From: an uncultured Prevotella sp.
Lineage (GTDB): Bacteria; Bacteroidota; Bacteroidia; Bacteroidales; Bacteroidaceae
DNA: 33,901 bases
Assembly: GCA_900314935.1 (NCBI GenBank)
Contig: OMXE01000027.1
Span: 1-33,901, forward strand
Reading direction: 5' to 3'
Shown: in pieces, positions 15,665 to 26,754 of the stretch
Position numbering within the stretch: position 1 is the stretch's first letter
Layout: the number at the start of each line of letters is the position of its first letter
The notes under the pieces: model-generated
What the model was told of the DNA's origin: nothing
Seen by the model: the letters and a program-made list of their open reading frames with translations, nothing else
The model's database searches: none
Program-made: the position numbers and the translations under genes

Positions 15665-17385
15665 TCTTCTTCTGCCGGTCGGATATCCTCTATCTGGAGC
15701 TGTACGTCGTTATGCTTGTAGATATTGTCTTCGATGGTATAGGCAATGTCGAAACTGCGTTTGCTCTTGATGTAGCGGGCAGAACCGCTCTGACCGAAGG
15801 CAATGCCGTTCATCACATTGTTCGACCGTGAGTCAACCAGTTCCAGCTTGATGTGCTCCTGTTCGCGTCCCACCACCTTGCTCGTACCGAAGTCATATAC
15901 ATCAATGGTGCAGAACAGCGGCTTCTGGTTGTTAGGACCAAACGGACCGAACCGCTTCAGGTCGTTGTGCAGCTTTCGGGTGATATCCTTGAAGTCAACC
16001 TGCGCATCGATGTCGAGGATGGCCTCGATCTGTTCGGGCTGGATATGCTCCTCCACATATTTCTGGAAACGGCGGCGGAACTCAGGTACATCCTTCCACA
16101 ACAACGTAAGACCGGCTGCATAGGTATGACCGCCGAAGTTCACCAAGAGGTCGCGACAGCTCTTGATGGCTGAATAGACATCAAAGCCTGTTACACTACG
16201 GGCAGAGCCTGTGGCGAACTCGTCCTCACGGGTAAGCACCACCGTAGGACGGATATAGATTTCAGTGAGTCGTGAGGCCACGATACCAATCACGCCCTTC
16301 TTCCAGTTCTCATCGTAGAGCACAATACTTGAATGGCGCTTCTGACTCTCGATGCGGGCCACAATCTGGTTGGCCTCCTCGGTCATCTGCTTGTCGATAT
16401 CCTTTCGCTGCTCGTTATATTGGTTGATGTGCTTGGCTTTCTTCAGGGCAACGCCGAAATCCTTCTCCACCAGCAGATCCACCGATTCCTTACCATTCTC
16501 CATACGTCCGGAGGCATTGATGCGCGGACCGATCTTGAACACGATATCGCTCATGGAGATATCCCTGCCGTTCAGTCCGCAGATATCAATAATAGCCTTC
16601 AGACCGATACTCGGGTTCTGGTTCAGCTGCTTCAATCCGTGGAAGGCGAGAATGCGGTTCTCGTCAGTCACGGGCACGATATCAGCAGCGATGGCCACTG
16701 CCACGAAGTCGAGTAGGGGAATCAGATTAGAGAAGGGAATGCCGTTGTTCTTGGCAAAGGCCTGCATGAACTTGAACCCTACGCCACAACCGCACAGATG
16801 CTTGAAAGGGAAGGAATCGTCTTCCCGCTTAGGGTTCAGAATAGCCACGGCCGGCGGCATTACCTCGTCGGGCACGTGGTGGTCGCAGATAATAAAATCA
16901 ATACCCCGACTCTTGGCATAGGCTATTTCATCGATAGCCTTGATACCGCAATCGAGGATGATAATCAGTTTAACACCTGTCTCGTAAGCAAAATCAATTC
17001 CTTTCTTGCTGACACCATACCCCTCATCATAGCGGTCGGGGATATAGTAGTCAACATTTGAATAGAATTGCTGCAGAAACTTATACACCAATGCTACTGC
17101 GGTGCATCCGTCTACATCGTAGTCACCATAAACCAAAATGCGTTCTTTGCGTCCCATGGCATCGTTCAATCGATCTACGGCTACGTCCATATCCTTCATC
17201 AGGAATGGGTTGATGAGATCGTTGAGCTGCGGGCGGAAGAATCGTTTAGCGGCTGATTCAGTGGTTATGCCGCGTTTGATGAGTATCTGGGCCAAGATAG
17301 GACTGATGCTCATCTTGGTTCCCAGCGCTTCAGCTGCTTCCTTTTCTTCTGGTGATGGTGATTGATAATTCCATTTAAAATGCAT
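15661..17385 (-). CDS. recJ: Single-stranded-DNA-specific 5'-3' exonuclease RecJ
   Basis: A 574-residue DHH-family exonuclease. Metal-binding motifs GDYDVDGCTAVAL near residue 82, LDCGIKA and CDHHVPDE are clear. The DHHA1 part carries GGHTYAAGLTL near residue 418, and an OB-type C-terminal domain follows. It degrades single-stranded DNA from the 5' end in recombination and mismatch repair. It precedes recQ with a 4-base overlap. A TATCTTTG box is found about 65 bases upstream. Confidence 0.94.
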   Translation of the reverse strand: MHFKWNYQSPSPEEKEAAEALGTKMSISPILAQILIKRGITTESAAKRFFRPQLNDLINPFLMKDMDVAVDRLNDAMGRKERILVYGDYDVDGCTAVALVYKFLQQFYSNVDYYIPDRYDEGYGVSKKGIDFAYETGVKLIIILDCGIKAIDEIAYAKSRGIDFIICDHHVPDEVMPPAVAILNPKREDDSFPFKHLCGCGVGFKFMQAFAKNNGIPFSNLIPLLDFVAVAIAADIVPVTDENRILAFHGLKQLNQNPSIGLKAIIDICGLNGRDISMSDIVFKIGPRINASGRMENGKESVDLLVEKDFGVALKKAKHINQYNEQRKDIDKQMTEEANQIVARIESQKRHSSIVLYDENWKKGVIGIVASRLTEIYIRPTVVLTREDEFATGSARSVTGFDVYSAIKSCRDLLVNFGGHTYAAGLTLLWKDVPEFRRRFQKYVEEHIQPEQIEAILDIDAQVDFKDITRKLHNDLKRFGPFGPNNQKPLFCTIDVYDFGTSKVVGREQEHIKLELVDSRSNNVMNGIAFGQSGSARYIKSKRSFDIAYTIEDNIYKHNDVQLQIEDIRPAEEE

Positions 17386-17449
17386 TTATATTATTTTTAT
17401 TTTCTTTCTCGACGTAGACGGAATGAGGCATATTACAACAAACCGCGGT

Positions 17450-17457
17450 CAAAGATA
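17450..17457 (-). promoter_or_regulatory. Likely -7 box of the recJ-recQ promoter
   Basis: On the minus strand TATCTTTG matches TAnnTTTG, 64 bases before the recJ ATG. The -33 partner is poorly conserved (T-rich sequence), so support is partial. Confidence 0.5.
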
Positions 17458-17517
17458 GCAAATAAAAACGAAATAAAAGACACTTTAACAAAGTTTTAGA
17501 GTGTGTCAAAGACAAAT

Positions 17518-17548
17518 ACAGAGTGTTTCTAAGTCAGAAACACTCTGT
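17518..17548. terminator. 12-bp perfect hairpin between C1 peptidase and recJ
   Basis: ACAGAGTGTTTC (17518-17529) and GAAACACTCTGT (17537-17548) form a perfect stem with a 7-base loop. On the minus strand it lies about 80 bases past the C1 peptidase stop and is followed by a weakly T-rich stretch, so it probably ends or stabilises that transcript. One arm is the inverse of a core shared by the adjacent 22-base repeats. Confidence 0.6.
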
Positions 17549-17624
17549 TTATTGATGAAAAACACTTTGTTTATCTATGAAAAACACTCTGTTTATCTAT
17601 GAAAAACACTTTTGTTTTCAGTGA
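17541..17624 (-). repeat. 22-base tandem repeats downstream of the C1 peptidase gene
   Basis: The word CACTYTGTTTAT recurs at 17541, 17563 and 17585, and a degenerate fourth copy (CACTTTTGTTTT) occurs at 17607, an exact 22-base period. Each unit ends in ATGAAAAA on the + strand. The repeats fill the spacer from the C1 peptidase stop to the hairpin. Related inverted words (AGAGTGTGTC at 17499-17508) occur further on. There are no spacers, so this is not a CRISPR array. Confidence 0.85.
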
Positions 17625-18833
17625 TTAGATGCCCAGCTTCTTACGGATATCCTTGGGAATGGCATTCTTGTTCACCATGTAGTCCATGGTGTTAGCGGCG
17701 ATAAAGGCCTTGGTCATGTACCAGATACCCTTATACTCGCCGGTCTCACCCCAAGAGTTCTTCACCATATAATACTCCTTACCGTTCTGGTCCTTGGCAA
17801 TACCGTAGATCAGCATACCATGGTCGTCGGTCAGTTCCCAGTTGTCGAAGCGCTCCTGGCGCATCTCCTGGGTAGGAGTAATCTCAGGAACAGTGCAGCC
17901 CATAGCGTCAATCTGACTCTTCTTGGCGGCAGCAGTAAGCTTCAGCCACTTGGCCATGTCGCTACCGGCAAGACTGGTTTCTGCGGCCTTGTTGTCGATG
18001 GCGTAAGCCAATCCCTGACGGGTGAAGCCGTCTTCCGATACATCACCGCCCCAGGCAACGGTATAGCCCTGCTCGATGGCGTTGTCGATGATACGCATCA
18101 TCTCGTCCATCGGAAGGTTCCATGACAGCGGGTTGCGCCAGTTGTCCTGTACCTCCACGGCAAAACGTGTGTAGAACGGATGATGGGTGTAGCTGGTTAC
18201 GGTTACATAATCGTCGAAGTCAAGGCCCAGACTGGCAGCGAACGACTGCGGAGTATAGCTCTTTCCCTGATAGGTGAAGTTCTCCGGGCACTTACCGAGG
18301 TAAGCGTCGAGGATTCCCTGGAAGCCCACCTTCCACTGGTTACTGATCTTCTTGGCCTTGTTTCGGGCTACAGCATCCACATAGGGCTCCAGCAATGAGA
18401 AGAACTCATTGAAGTTGAACAGGGTGTCGCCATAAAGACTACCTGCTGCGGGCATAGCCTCCTCAGGACAGATACCGTAGTTCTGCAGACAGAAGAGGGG
18501 GTCGTAGGCACTACCGCCCTGAGCAAACTGACAGTCACCATGCAGACGAACCACCTGAATGGCACGGTCCATATAGGTCTTGTTACAAACAAACGACTCG
18601 CACAGATTGTAGGTCTTACCGGTTTTCTTCAGGATCTCAGCCTCGAAATACGAAAGGGTAGAGAAGTTCCAGCAGGTACCGCTTCTGTTTTGGTTCTTAA
18701 TACTGGTGATGGGAATTTCCTTAATCGTAGTGAACACAGGCTTGTTGGGATCTGTTGCCCCTTCTTTCTTCTCCTGTGCCATAGCGCTGCTGCTGATCAA
18801 TGCAACCAGCGCGAGTGCAAATACTTTTTTCAT
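17625..18833 (-). CDS. Secreted C1-family (PepC/bleomycin hydrolase-like) cysteine peptidase
   Basis: A 402-residue protein with a signal peptide (charged MKK, hydrophobic 4-18, likely cut after AMA at residue 19). The papain-superfamily triad is intact: Cys54 in NRSGTCWNFS with an upstream Gln, His338 in DDHGMLIYG and Asn359 in KNSWGE. It resembles bleomycin hydrolase/aminopeptidase C but is exported, presumably to the periplasm. The preceding gene on the same strand, 18 bases upstream, is an aminopeptidase P, suggesting joint peptide breakdown. A 22-base repeat array follows it. Confidence 0.85.
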   Translation of the reverse strand: MKKVFALALVALISSSAMAQEKKEGATDPNKPVFTTIKEIPITSIKNQNRSGTCWNFSTLSYFEAEILKKTGKTYNLCESFVCNKTYMDRAIQVVRLHGDCQFAQGGSAYDPLFCLQNYGICPEEAMPAAGSLYGDTLFNFNEFFSLLEPYVDAVARNKAKKISNQWKVGFQGILDAYLGKCPENFTYQGKSYTPQSFAASLGLDFDDYVTVTSYTHHPFYTRFAVEVQDNWRNPLSWNLPMDEMMRIIDNAIEQGYTVAWGGDVSEDGFTRQGLAYAIDNKAAETSLAGSDMAKWLKLTAAAKKSQIDAMGCTVPEITPTQEMRQERFDNWELTDDHGMLIYGIAKDQNGKEYYMVKNSWGETGEYKGIWYMTKAFIAANTMDYMVNKNAIPKDIRKKLGI

Positions 18834-18851
18834 AATGAGTTATTTTAATGA

Positions 18852-20255
18852 TTAATGATTATTCTGCATGAACTCCTCCACATCCTTGGGATGATACGGG
18901 ATACGTTCCTTACCGAGGAAGCGGCAGCCGTCCTTGGTAATCAGGATATCATCCTCGATGCGTATGCCACCGAAGTCCTTGTAGGTCTCCAGCAGGTCGT
19001 AGTTGAGGAAGTCCTTGTGCAAGCCCTGAGAACGCCAGTCGTCTATCAGTGCAGGGACGAAGTAGATGCCCGGCTCGTCGGTCATCACGAATCCCTCCTG
19101 GAGTCGTTTCCCACAGCGCAGGGCATTGGTTCCGAACTGTGTGCTGGGTTGTGTCTCCTCATCGAAGCCCACATAGATCTGTCCTAATCCTTCCATGTCG
19201 TGCACGTCCATACCCATCATATGTCCCAGTCCGTGGGGCAGGAACATGGCATGGGCACCAGCTTGAACAGCCTCTTCAGTGTCGCCCTTCATCAAACCGA
19301 GTTCTTTCAAACGGTCGGTCATCAGTCTACAGACATTCATGTGCACATCATACCAGCGCACACCCGGTTTGGCAACCTCCAAGGCATAGTCGTGACAGGC
19401 TTCCACGATGCTGTATATCTCCAGCTGTCGCTGACTGAACTTCCCGTTGACAGGGAAGGTGCGGGTATGGTCGGAGCAGTAGCCCTCGCGGTTCTCAGCA
19501 CCCGCATCACACAAAGCCAGTCGACCGTTTTCCAACAGGTTGTACGAAGGATTGCCGTGCATGATCTCACCATGTTGGGTGAAGATGGTGGCGAAGCTCT
19601 CATGCTCGCCCAAGGAGTGAGCCATACCATCTACCTGACCGCCGATATATTTCTCCGTCAGTCCGGGCTTGGTAAGCCGCATGGCATGGGTATGCATCTG
19701 ATAACCAATGGCGCAAGCCTTCTCAATCTCCGCAATCTCGATGTCCGACTTGCACTGTCGCATCTTCACAATGGCCTTGATCAGCTCCACCGAAGCCGCC
19801 TCTTTCTGCTTGTCGGGATGAATACCTAACAGATCCATGATCTGGATCATGTTGTCGTGACGGTAGGGCGGAAGGAAATGAATCTTGCGGTTCTTCTTCT
19901 TCTTGGCCTCGTCGCAGATTACCTGCAGCTCTTTCATGGGAGCCGTACGACTGATACCCACCTGGGCAGCCAGATCGCTCACGCTGTCAACACTTCCATA
20001 CCATACGATGTCCTCGATATCGATATCATCACCGATAAGCATCTCCTGATTCTCGTCGATGTCGATGACACCTACCAGTCCGTCTCTCCTTTGTCCGAAA
20101 TAGTACAGGAAAGAGGAATCCTGCCGGAAGGGGTAATACCCGTTGTTGGGATAGTTGCATGGCGACTCGTTGTTGCCGAAAAGAATGACGATACCGCTTT
20201 TCAATAACTGCTTGAGTTCAGTACGCCGGTTAATGTACACATTTTGTTGGAACAT
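18852..20255 (-). CDS. pepP: Xaa-Pro aminopeptidase (aminopeptidase P family, M24)
   Basis: A creatinase-fold metallopeptidase, 467 residues from the chosen ATG at 20255. An upstream in-frame ATG at 20309 would add 18 residues unlike family members, so I start at MFQQNVYINRR. Metal-binding motifs are present: CDAGAENREGYCSDHTRTF with the two Asp ligands, HGLGHMMGMDVHD, TDEPGIYF and GIRIEDDILIT. It removes N-terminal residues from peptides with proline at position two. No signal peptide is seen. TAATCAT units lie at its junction with the C1 peptidase gene. Confidence 0.9.
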   Translation of the reverse strand: MFQQNVYINRRTELKQLLKSGIVILFGNNESPCNYPNNGYYPFRQDSSFLYYFGQRRDGLVGVIDIDENQEMLIGDDIDIEDIVWYGSVDSVSDLAAQVGISRTAPMKELQVICDEAKKKKNRKIHFLPPYRHDNMIQIMDLLGIHPDKQKEAASVELIKAIVKMRQCKSDIEIAEIEKACAIGYQMHTHAMRLTKPGLTEKYIGGQVDGMAHSLGEHESFATIFTQHGEIMHGNPSYNLLENGRLALCDAGAENREGYCSDHTRTFPVNGKFSQRQLEIYSIVEACHDYALEVAKPGVRWYDVHMNVCRLMTDRLKELGLMKGDTEEAVQAGAHAMFLPHGLGHMMGMDVHDMEGLGQIYVGFDEETQPSTQFGTNALRCGKRLQEGFVMTDEPGIYFVPALIDDWRSQGLHKDFLNYDLLETYKDFGGIRIEDDILITKDGCRFLGKERIPYHPKDVEEFMQNNH

Positions 20256-20294
20256 AGATACGTTGCTTATATATAATATGTTTATGGAATAGTG

Positions 20295-20324
20295 AGGAGG
20301 CTGGGTCAAAAGACGCAGCCTCCT
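20295..20324. terminator. Hairpin between the DUF805 gene and pepP
   Basis: AGGAGGCTG (20295-20303) and CAGCCTCCT (20316-20324) pair, with a G-G mismatch and a further GTC/GAC closing an AAAA loop. It follows the DUF805 stop by 23 bases on the minus strand. No proper T-run follows, so a terminator or RNA-stability role is inferred. Confidence 0.5.
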
Positions 20325-20347
20325 ACATGTATCAGATAAATCTGTTG

Positions 20348-21085
20348 TTAGTCGATAGCGTCCTTGGCCTTTTCTGTCAGATCCTTGGCCTTGTCAGCCA
20401 CGTTCTCTGCCACATCTTTGGCCTTGTCAACAAGGTCGCTGGCGCTTTCCTTGGCCTTTCCGGCAAGGTCCTCAGCCTTATCCTGAGCAGCCTCTGCGAT
20501 ATTGTCAATCGTATCACCTACTTTCTCAATACCTTTGTCAAAGTCAGACTGCTCAGCCTTTGCGCCTGCTGCCTGATCGTCAACGGTAACATATTTCGGT
20601 GACTCACCATATTTGTTGGGACCGAACTTACTGTCCTGAAGCAGGAATACGAGGATGATGATACCTAAGATGAAACATACAAATCCTGTAATCAGCACCA
20701 GCGGGTTGCCGAATGAGGATATGACACTCTGGAGCAATTCTGTTGTATCTGAAGCATTCCCGGTAACCACAGAGAATATGGCAGAACCAAGTAAGCATGC
20801 GTAGATGAAAGAAATGATCATGTATGCTCCCAGCCACCATCCACTATGACCGCTATCGTGCAGACGACGGAAGGCGAGTGGTATCATCAGTAATGAAAGA
20901 ACAAGTGCAACCAGTCCACCGATGAACGGAATCAGGTTCAATATGAAGTTGGCGATGAGAAGTGCCAAAGCACACCACCAGAACTCGGAACGGCGTGAGC
21001 GTCCATTAAACTGTAACAACTTGCCTCTTGCTTCGCGCAAGGCCTCGGAGAAAGACAACTGAGGTTTTTCGATTACTTTACTCAT
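20348..21085 (-). CDS. DUF805 membrane protein with LEA-like 11-mer tail
   Basis: A 245-residue protein. Residues 1-165 are a DUF805 domain with RRSEFWW, about four membrane segments, RRLHDSGHSGWW and DSKFGPNKYG. Residues 202-245 form four 11-residue repeats, DKAEDLAGKAK, ESASDLVDKAK, DVAENVADKAK and DLTEKAKDAID, amphipathic Ala/Lys/Asp helices like group-3 LEA proteins. DUF805 has no defined function. The tail should be cytoplasmic or face a membrane surface and suggests a stress role, which is inference. The gene starts 37 bases after trmD and is followed by a hairpin. Confidence 0.8.
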   Translation of the reverse strand: MSKVIEKPQLSFSEALREARGKLLQFNGRSRRSEFWWCALALLIANFILNLIPFIGGLVALVLSLLMIPLAFRRLHDSGHSGWWLGAYMIISFIYACLLGSAIFSVVTGNASDTTELLQSVISSFGNPLVLITGFVCFILGIIILVFLLQDSKFGPNKYGESPKYVTVDDQAAGAKAEQSDFDKGIEKVGDTIDNIAEAAQDKAEDLAGKAKESASDLVDKAKDVAENVADKAKDLTEKAKDAID

Positions 21086-21122
21086 AATGAAAGTTTTTAG
21101 TTAATATAAAATGTTAGTAGGG

Positions 21123-21815
21123 TCATTGATTGGATGACGGATCTTCGAGCAGGTCAGGGCGCAACAGTCGTGTACGCTCCAGCGCTTGGTCCATCTCCCA
21201 CTGCTTGATCTTGGCTTCATGACCGCTCAGCAGGATATCCGGCACCTTCCATCCTTTGTATTCCGCAGGACGGGTATAGATGGGAGCCGCCAGCAGATCA
21301 TCCTGGAAGCAGTCTGACAATGCGCTCTGCTCATCGCCCACCACACCGGGAATGATTCTTACAATGGCATCTGTCATCACGGCAGCAGCCAGTTCACCGC
21401 CCGTAAGGACATAGTCGCCAATGCTGATCTCGCGGGTAATCAGATGATCACGCACACGCTGGTCGATACCTTTATAATGACCGCACAGGATGATGATGTT
21501 CTCCTTCAGCGACAGGTCGTTGGCCACATGCTGGTTGAACGGCTCACCGTCGGGCGACGTGAAGATCACCTCGTCGTAGTCGCGCTCTGCTTTCAAGGCA
21601 GAGATGCAGCGGTCTATAGGTTCTATCTGCATCACCATGCCTGCAAATCCACCATAGGGATAGTCATCAACGCGTCTCCATTTATCGAGGGTATAGTCGC
21701 GTAGCTGGTGCAGGTGAATCTCAGCCAATCCTTTCTTCTGCGCCCTGGCAAGAATCGATTCCTGCACAAAACCTTCTATCATCTCCGGCAGAACGGTAAT
21801 GATGTCAATTCTCAT
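21123..21815 (-). CDS. trmD: tRNA (guanine-N1-)-methyltransferase
   Basis: A 230-residue SPOUT methyltransferase. It begins [12 protein letters not shown] and carries the S-adenosylmethionine knot motifs ([13 protein letters not shown] and [15 protein letters not shown] near residue 130) and the PGVVGDEQS loop. It makes m1G37 in tRNAs. It lies downstream of buk but has its own -7 box immediately before the ATG, and it is not next to rimM or rplS as in many genomes. Confidence 0.95.
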   Translation of the reverse strand: MRIDIITVLPEMIEGFVQESILARAQKKGLAEIHLHQLRDYTLDKWRRVDDYPYGGFAGMVMQIEPIDRCISALKAERDYDEVIFTSPDGEPFNQHVANDLSLKENIIILCGHYKGIDQRVRDHLITREISIGDYVLTGGELAAAVMTDAIVRIIPGVVGDEQSALSDCFQDDLLAAPIYTRPAEYKGWKVPDILLSGHEAKIKQWEMDQALERTRLLRPDLLEDPSSNQ

Positions 21816-21820
21816 GTTTG

Positions 21821-21828
21821 CAAAGGTA
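21821..21828 (-). promoter_or_regulatory. Likely -7 box of the trmD promoter
   Basis: On the minus strand TACCTTTG matches TAnnTTTG and ends 6 bases before the trmD ATG, implying a very short or absent leader. The -33 region is not clear. Confidence 0.5.
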
Positions 21829-21889
21829 CGATAATTTTGTTAAGAAATAGGATTTTAATGTTTAAAAATACCTAAAACGCGAGAACACC

Positions 21890-22951
21890 TTATGTGTATT
21901 CCTTGATTCCCTCCTGTCCGGTCATGGCCCTATAGGCATTATGTGCCAGTGCAGTGAGCTCATCTTCGCCAGGATAGACATAGACGGGAGCCAGGTAGCT
22001 GAGTCGTTCCTTGAGGGCATCTGTCACATATTTGCTCTGCGAGATAGCGCCAGTAAGGATGATGGCGTCCACATGACCGTTCGTAACCGGAGCCAGCGAG
22101 CCGAGATAACGTGCCAGCTGGTAGATCATGGCGTCGAGCACCAGCTTGGCATGTGCGTCACCTTGCTGGATACGCTTCTCCACTTCCCGCACATCGTTCG
22201 TACCCAGATGGGCTGTCAGACCGCTGTGCCCGTTGATCTTCCGCAGCATCTCCTCCTCGGTGTATTTCCCGCTGTAGCACAACTTGATGAGCTGGGCAGA
22301 GGGAAGGGTACCGGTGCGTGAGGGGGTGAAAGGACCGTGACCGCCCAGTGCGTCGGAACATTCAATGGCGCGTCCTTTATGGTGAAGGGCGAAAGAGATT
22401 CCGCTTCCCATATGGGTAACGATGAGTGTCTGCTCTTCGTATTTCACACCGTGTTCCCTACAGTAGCGTTTAGCAATCTCCCGTTGGTTCAAGGCGTGCC
22501 AGATGGTCTGATGAGGCATCTCCGGCAGACCCGTAATGCGGGCTATATCATCAAGCTCGTCCACTACACCGGGGTCAACGGTGAAGGCACGACAGCCTGG
22601 AATCTCCTTGGCCAGACTCAAGGCGAGCAGTGGACCGAGATTACAGGCATGGTGCATACGGGGATGACGGGTGTCTTCAATCACCTTGTCGTTCAGTTCA
22701 TACACACCGCTCTCAATAGGCTTCACCAAGCCACCGCGGCCCACCACCACATCGAAGTCGAGCTTGTATCCGTTCCGTTCCAGCTCCTCAACAAGCTTCT
22801 CCCTGCGATAGGGGAACTCATCCATGATGAACGGATATTGACACAGTTCGTCAAAGGGGTGGTTAATGGTGGAATGCCACTCTAAGTCTTCATCAATGAA
22901 CACACCGATCTTGGTGGAGATCATTCCTGGGTTAATAGCTAAAATTCTCAT
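21890..22951 (-). CDS. buk: Butyrate kinase (branched-chain fatty acid kinase)
   Basis: A 353-residue acetokinase-family kinase. It opens MRILAINPGMISTKIGV with the ATP-binding phosphate-1 loop, has THMGSGISFALHHKGRAIEC near residue 180, and a late GHVDAIILTGAIS adenosine motif. It interconverts butyryl or isobutyryl phosphate and ADP with the acid and ATP. It follows ptb by 71 bases and is likely in one operon with it. With a VOR in the same window, branched substrates such as isobutyrate are plausible; the specificity is inferred. Confidence 0.9.
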   Translation of the reverse strand: MRILAINPGMISTKIGVFIDEDLEWHSTINHPFDELCQYPFIMDEFPYRREKLVEELERNGYKLDFDVVVGRGGLVKPIESGVYELNDKVIEDTRHPRMHHACNLGPLLALSLAKEIPGCRAFTVDPGVVDELDDIARITGLPEMPHQTIWHALNQREIAKRYCREHGVKYEEQTLIVTHMGSGISFALHHKGRAIECSDALGGHGPFTPSRTGTLPSAQLIKLCYSGKYTEEEMLRKINGHSGLTAHLGTNDVREVEKRIQQGDAHAKLVLDAMIYQLARYLGSLAPVTNGHVDAIILTGAISQSKYVTDALKERLSYLAPVYVYPGEDELTALAHNAYRAMTGQEGIKEYT

Positions 22952-23022
22952 CGTTTTATAATGTTATGTTGTTAGGTGCTTGTTCTTGGGTACAGGTCAG
23001 GCACGTACCTGTCTGCTGTTCC

Positions 23023-23880
23023 TTACTTATCAGCAAGAACCTGCAGACAGGCCATAGCCAGACTGTTGTACTTCGTCTCTGCGGAGTCGGCACGGGATGT
23101 AAGGGTTACAGGACAGCTGGTGCCCTGCAGTCCTACGGCCAGCTTCGTGTCGGTGAAGGCTGTGATGGCCTTGTAATACACGTTGGCTGCCTCAATATCA
23201 GGCATGATCACTGCGTCGGCATTACCTTCCAGCGGACTCTTGATGCCTTTGATGTCGGCCGATTCCTTGTCAACCGCGCATTTCAGGTCGCTGGGTCCGT
23301 CAATGATGGCATTACCGAACTCACCCGCCTGGCACATCTCCACAATCTTCTGGTAATCCAAGGTGATGGGGAACTTGGGAGATACCTTCTCCGTACAGTG
23401 AATCAAGGCGATACGTGGCTGATCAATGCCATAGACACGACACAGCTGAATGACATAGCGTATCATGGAGATGCGCTGTTCCAGCGTGGGGAAGGGGATA
23501 ACGGCTGCGTCGCTCATGAAGAGCATCTTATGGTAGGCGGGAATCTGCATGGCGCTCACATGCGAGAGCACATTACCAACAGGCAGCAACCCCTCTTCAC
23601 GGTTGTCCTTGTTGATGATGGCACGCAGCAGGACATCGGTATTCAGGATACCTTTCATCACCACCTCGGCCTCGCCGCGACGGATACATCTCACGGCTTC
23701 TGCTGCCGATTCTTCCACAGAAGAAAGATGAATGTTCTTCACTTCTGCCCAGCCTTCCTGCTCAGCCCTTTCAATGGCTTCGCGGGAATGGTCGTCTATG
23801 GCTTCCACAGCCACCACCTTGCAACGTTTACCTTTTTGCAGTCGCTCACTCAGTTCACTGAAATCCTTGATCAATTCCAT
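23023..23880 (-). CDS. ptb: Phosphate butyryltransferase
   Basis: A 285-residue phosphate acyltransferase of the Pta/Ptb fold. Signatures include VMKGILNTDVLLRAIINK near residue 95, ALIHCTEKVSPKFP near residue 158, DGPSDLKCAVDKESADIKGI near residue 195, and LQGTSCPVTLTSRADS near the C terminus. It exchanges CoA for phosphate on butyryl- or branched acyl-CoA, feeding Buk. A full promoter (TTTG, 19 bases, TACATTTG) lies just upstream. Confidence 0.9.
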   Translation of the reverse strand: MELIKDFSELSERLQKGKRCKVVAVEAIDDHSREAIERAEQEGWAEVKNIHLSSVEESAAEAVRCIRRGEAEVVMKGILNTDVLLRAIINKDNREEGLLPVGNVLSHVSAMQIPAYHKMLFMSDAAVIPFPTLEQRISMIRYVIQLCRVYGIDQPRIALIHCTEKVSPKFPITLDYQKIVEMCQAGEFGNAIIDGPSDLKCAVDKESADIKGIKSPLEGNADAVIMPDIEAANVYYKAITAFTDTKLAVGLQGTSCPVTLTSRADSAETKYNSLAMACLQVLADK

Positions 23881-23896
23881 GTCATGTATTTTTCTG

Positions 23897-23927
23897 CAAA
23901 TGTAACTCTTTTCCTTCGAATGACAAA
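23897..23927 (-). promoter_or_regulatory. Promoter of ptb-buk
   Basis: On the minus strand TTTG (23927-23924), a 19-base spacer and TACATTTG (23904-23897) form a consensus Bacteroidetes promoter 16 bases before the ptb ATG. Confidence 0.75.
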
Positions 23928-23938
23928 ATAATTCGTGA

Positions 23939-26041
<2,103 letters not shown>

Positions 26042-26044
26042 GCA

Positions 26045-26076
26045 ATTACGATGTTACGATATTACGATATTACGAA
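26045..26076 (+). repeat. Octamer tandem array after ligA
   Basis: Four 8-base units (ATTACGAT, GTTACGAT, ATTACGAT, ATTACGAA) start three bases after the ligA stop and end 12 bases before the GTG start of the next gene. Confidence 0.85.
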
Positions 26077-26088
26077 TAAATACAACAA

Positions 26089-26754
26089 GTGAAAATCATC
26101 GTATCACAAGAAATAGAACAGGTGTGCCCCGGCTTCATAGGAGCCGCCGTGGAGGCACAGGTCATGAACACGCCTTATTGCGAGGAACTCTGGAAAGAGA
26201 TTCATGCACTGGGCGAGGAGTATCGTTCCACCCTCACCACCGAGAGCATCAAACAGCTGTCGGCCATTGAGGCCACCCGACGGGTGTATAAGGTCTGCGG
26301 AAAAGATCCCAGTCGTTACCGTCCTGCTGCTGAGGCGCTGATACGACGGATGTTACAGGGAAAGGAGCTGTATCAGATTGATACGTTAGTGGACCTCATC
26401 AACCTGGCCAGCATCCGTTTCGGTTACAGCATCGGCGGCTTTGATGCAGATAAGTTCCATGGCGACACGCTGACATTGGGCGTGGGTAAGAAGGACGAGC
26501 CCTACGAGGGCATCGGCCGCGGACAGATCAATATCGAGGGTCTGCCGGTGTATCGTGACGCTACAGGCGGCGTGGGAACACCTACCAGCGACCATGAGCG
26601 GACGAAGATAGATATCCATACCACCCATCTCCTGACACTGATCAACGGGTACGACGGGAACGAGGAACAGGTCACTGCCAATGCGCAGTTCATCCAGTCG
26701 CTTCTCCGTAAGTACTGTAACAGCGATGGAGGAACAATCACCTATTACCGATGA
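26089..26754 (+). CDS. B3/B4 tRNA-binding domain protein (PheT-like)
   Basis: A 221-residue stand-alone B3/B4 domain, the module that forms the editing region of the phenylalanyl-tRNA synthetase beta chain. Supporting motifs are IEATRRVYKVCGKDPSRYRP (68-87), LVDLINLASIRFGYSIGGFD and GVGTPTSDHERTKI. Similar free-standing proteins are proposed to edit mischarged tRNA or bind amino acids, but the role is not settled. The start is a GTG at 26089, the only start that keeps the conserved N terminus. Its stop overlaps the umuD ATG (ATGA), so it is coupled to the SOS polymerase genes. Confidence 0.8.
   Translation: MKIIVSQEIEQVCPGFIGAAVEAQVMNTPYCEELWKEIHALGEEYRSTLTTESIKQLSAIEATRRVYKVCGKDPSRYRPAAEALIRRMLQGKELYQIDTLVDLINLASIRFGYSIGGFDADKFHGDTLTLGVGKKDEPYEGIGRGQINIEGLPVYRDATGGVGTPTSDHERTKIDIHTTHLLTLINGYDGNEEQVTANAQFIQSLLRKYCNSDGGTITYYR

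Noticed and set aside
17541..17624. Possible CRISPR array
   Set aside because: The 22-base units are contiguous with no unique spacers, and no cas gene is nearby.
20256..20309. 18-residue N-terminal extension of aminopeptidase P
   Set aside because: The extension is unlike the family, and the ATG at 20255 gives the usual start.
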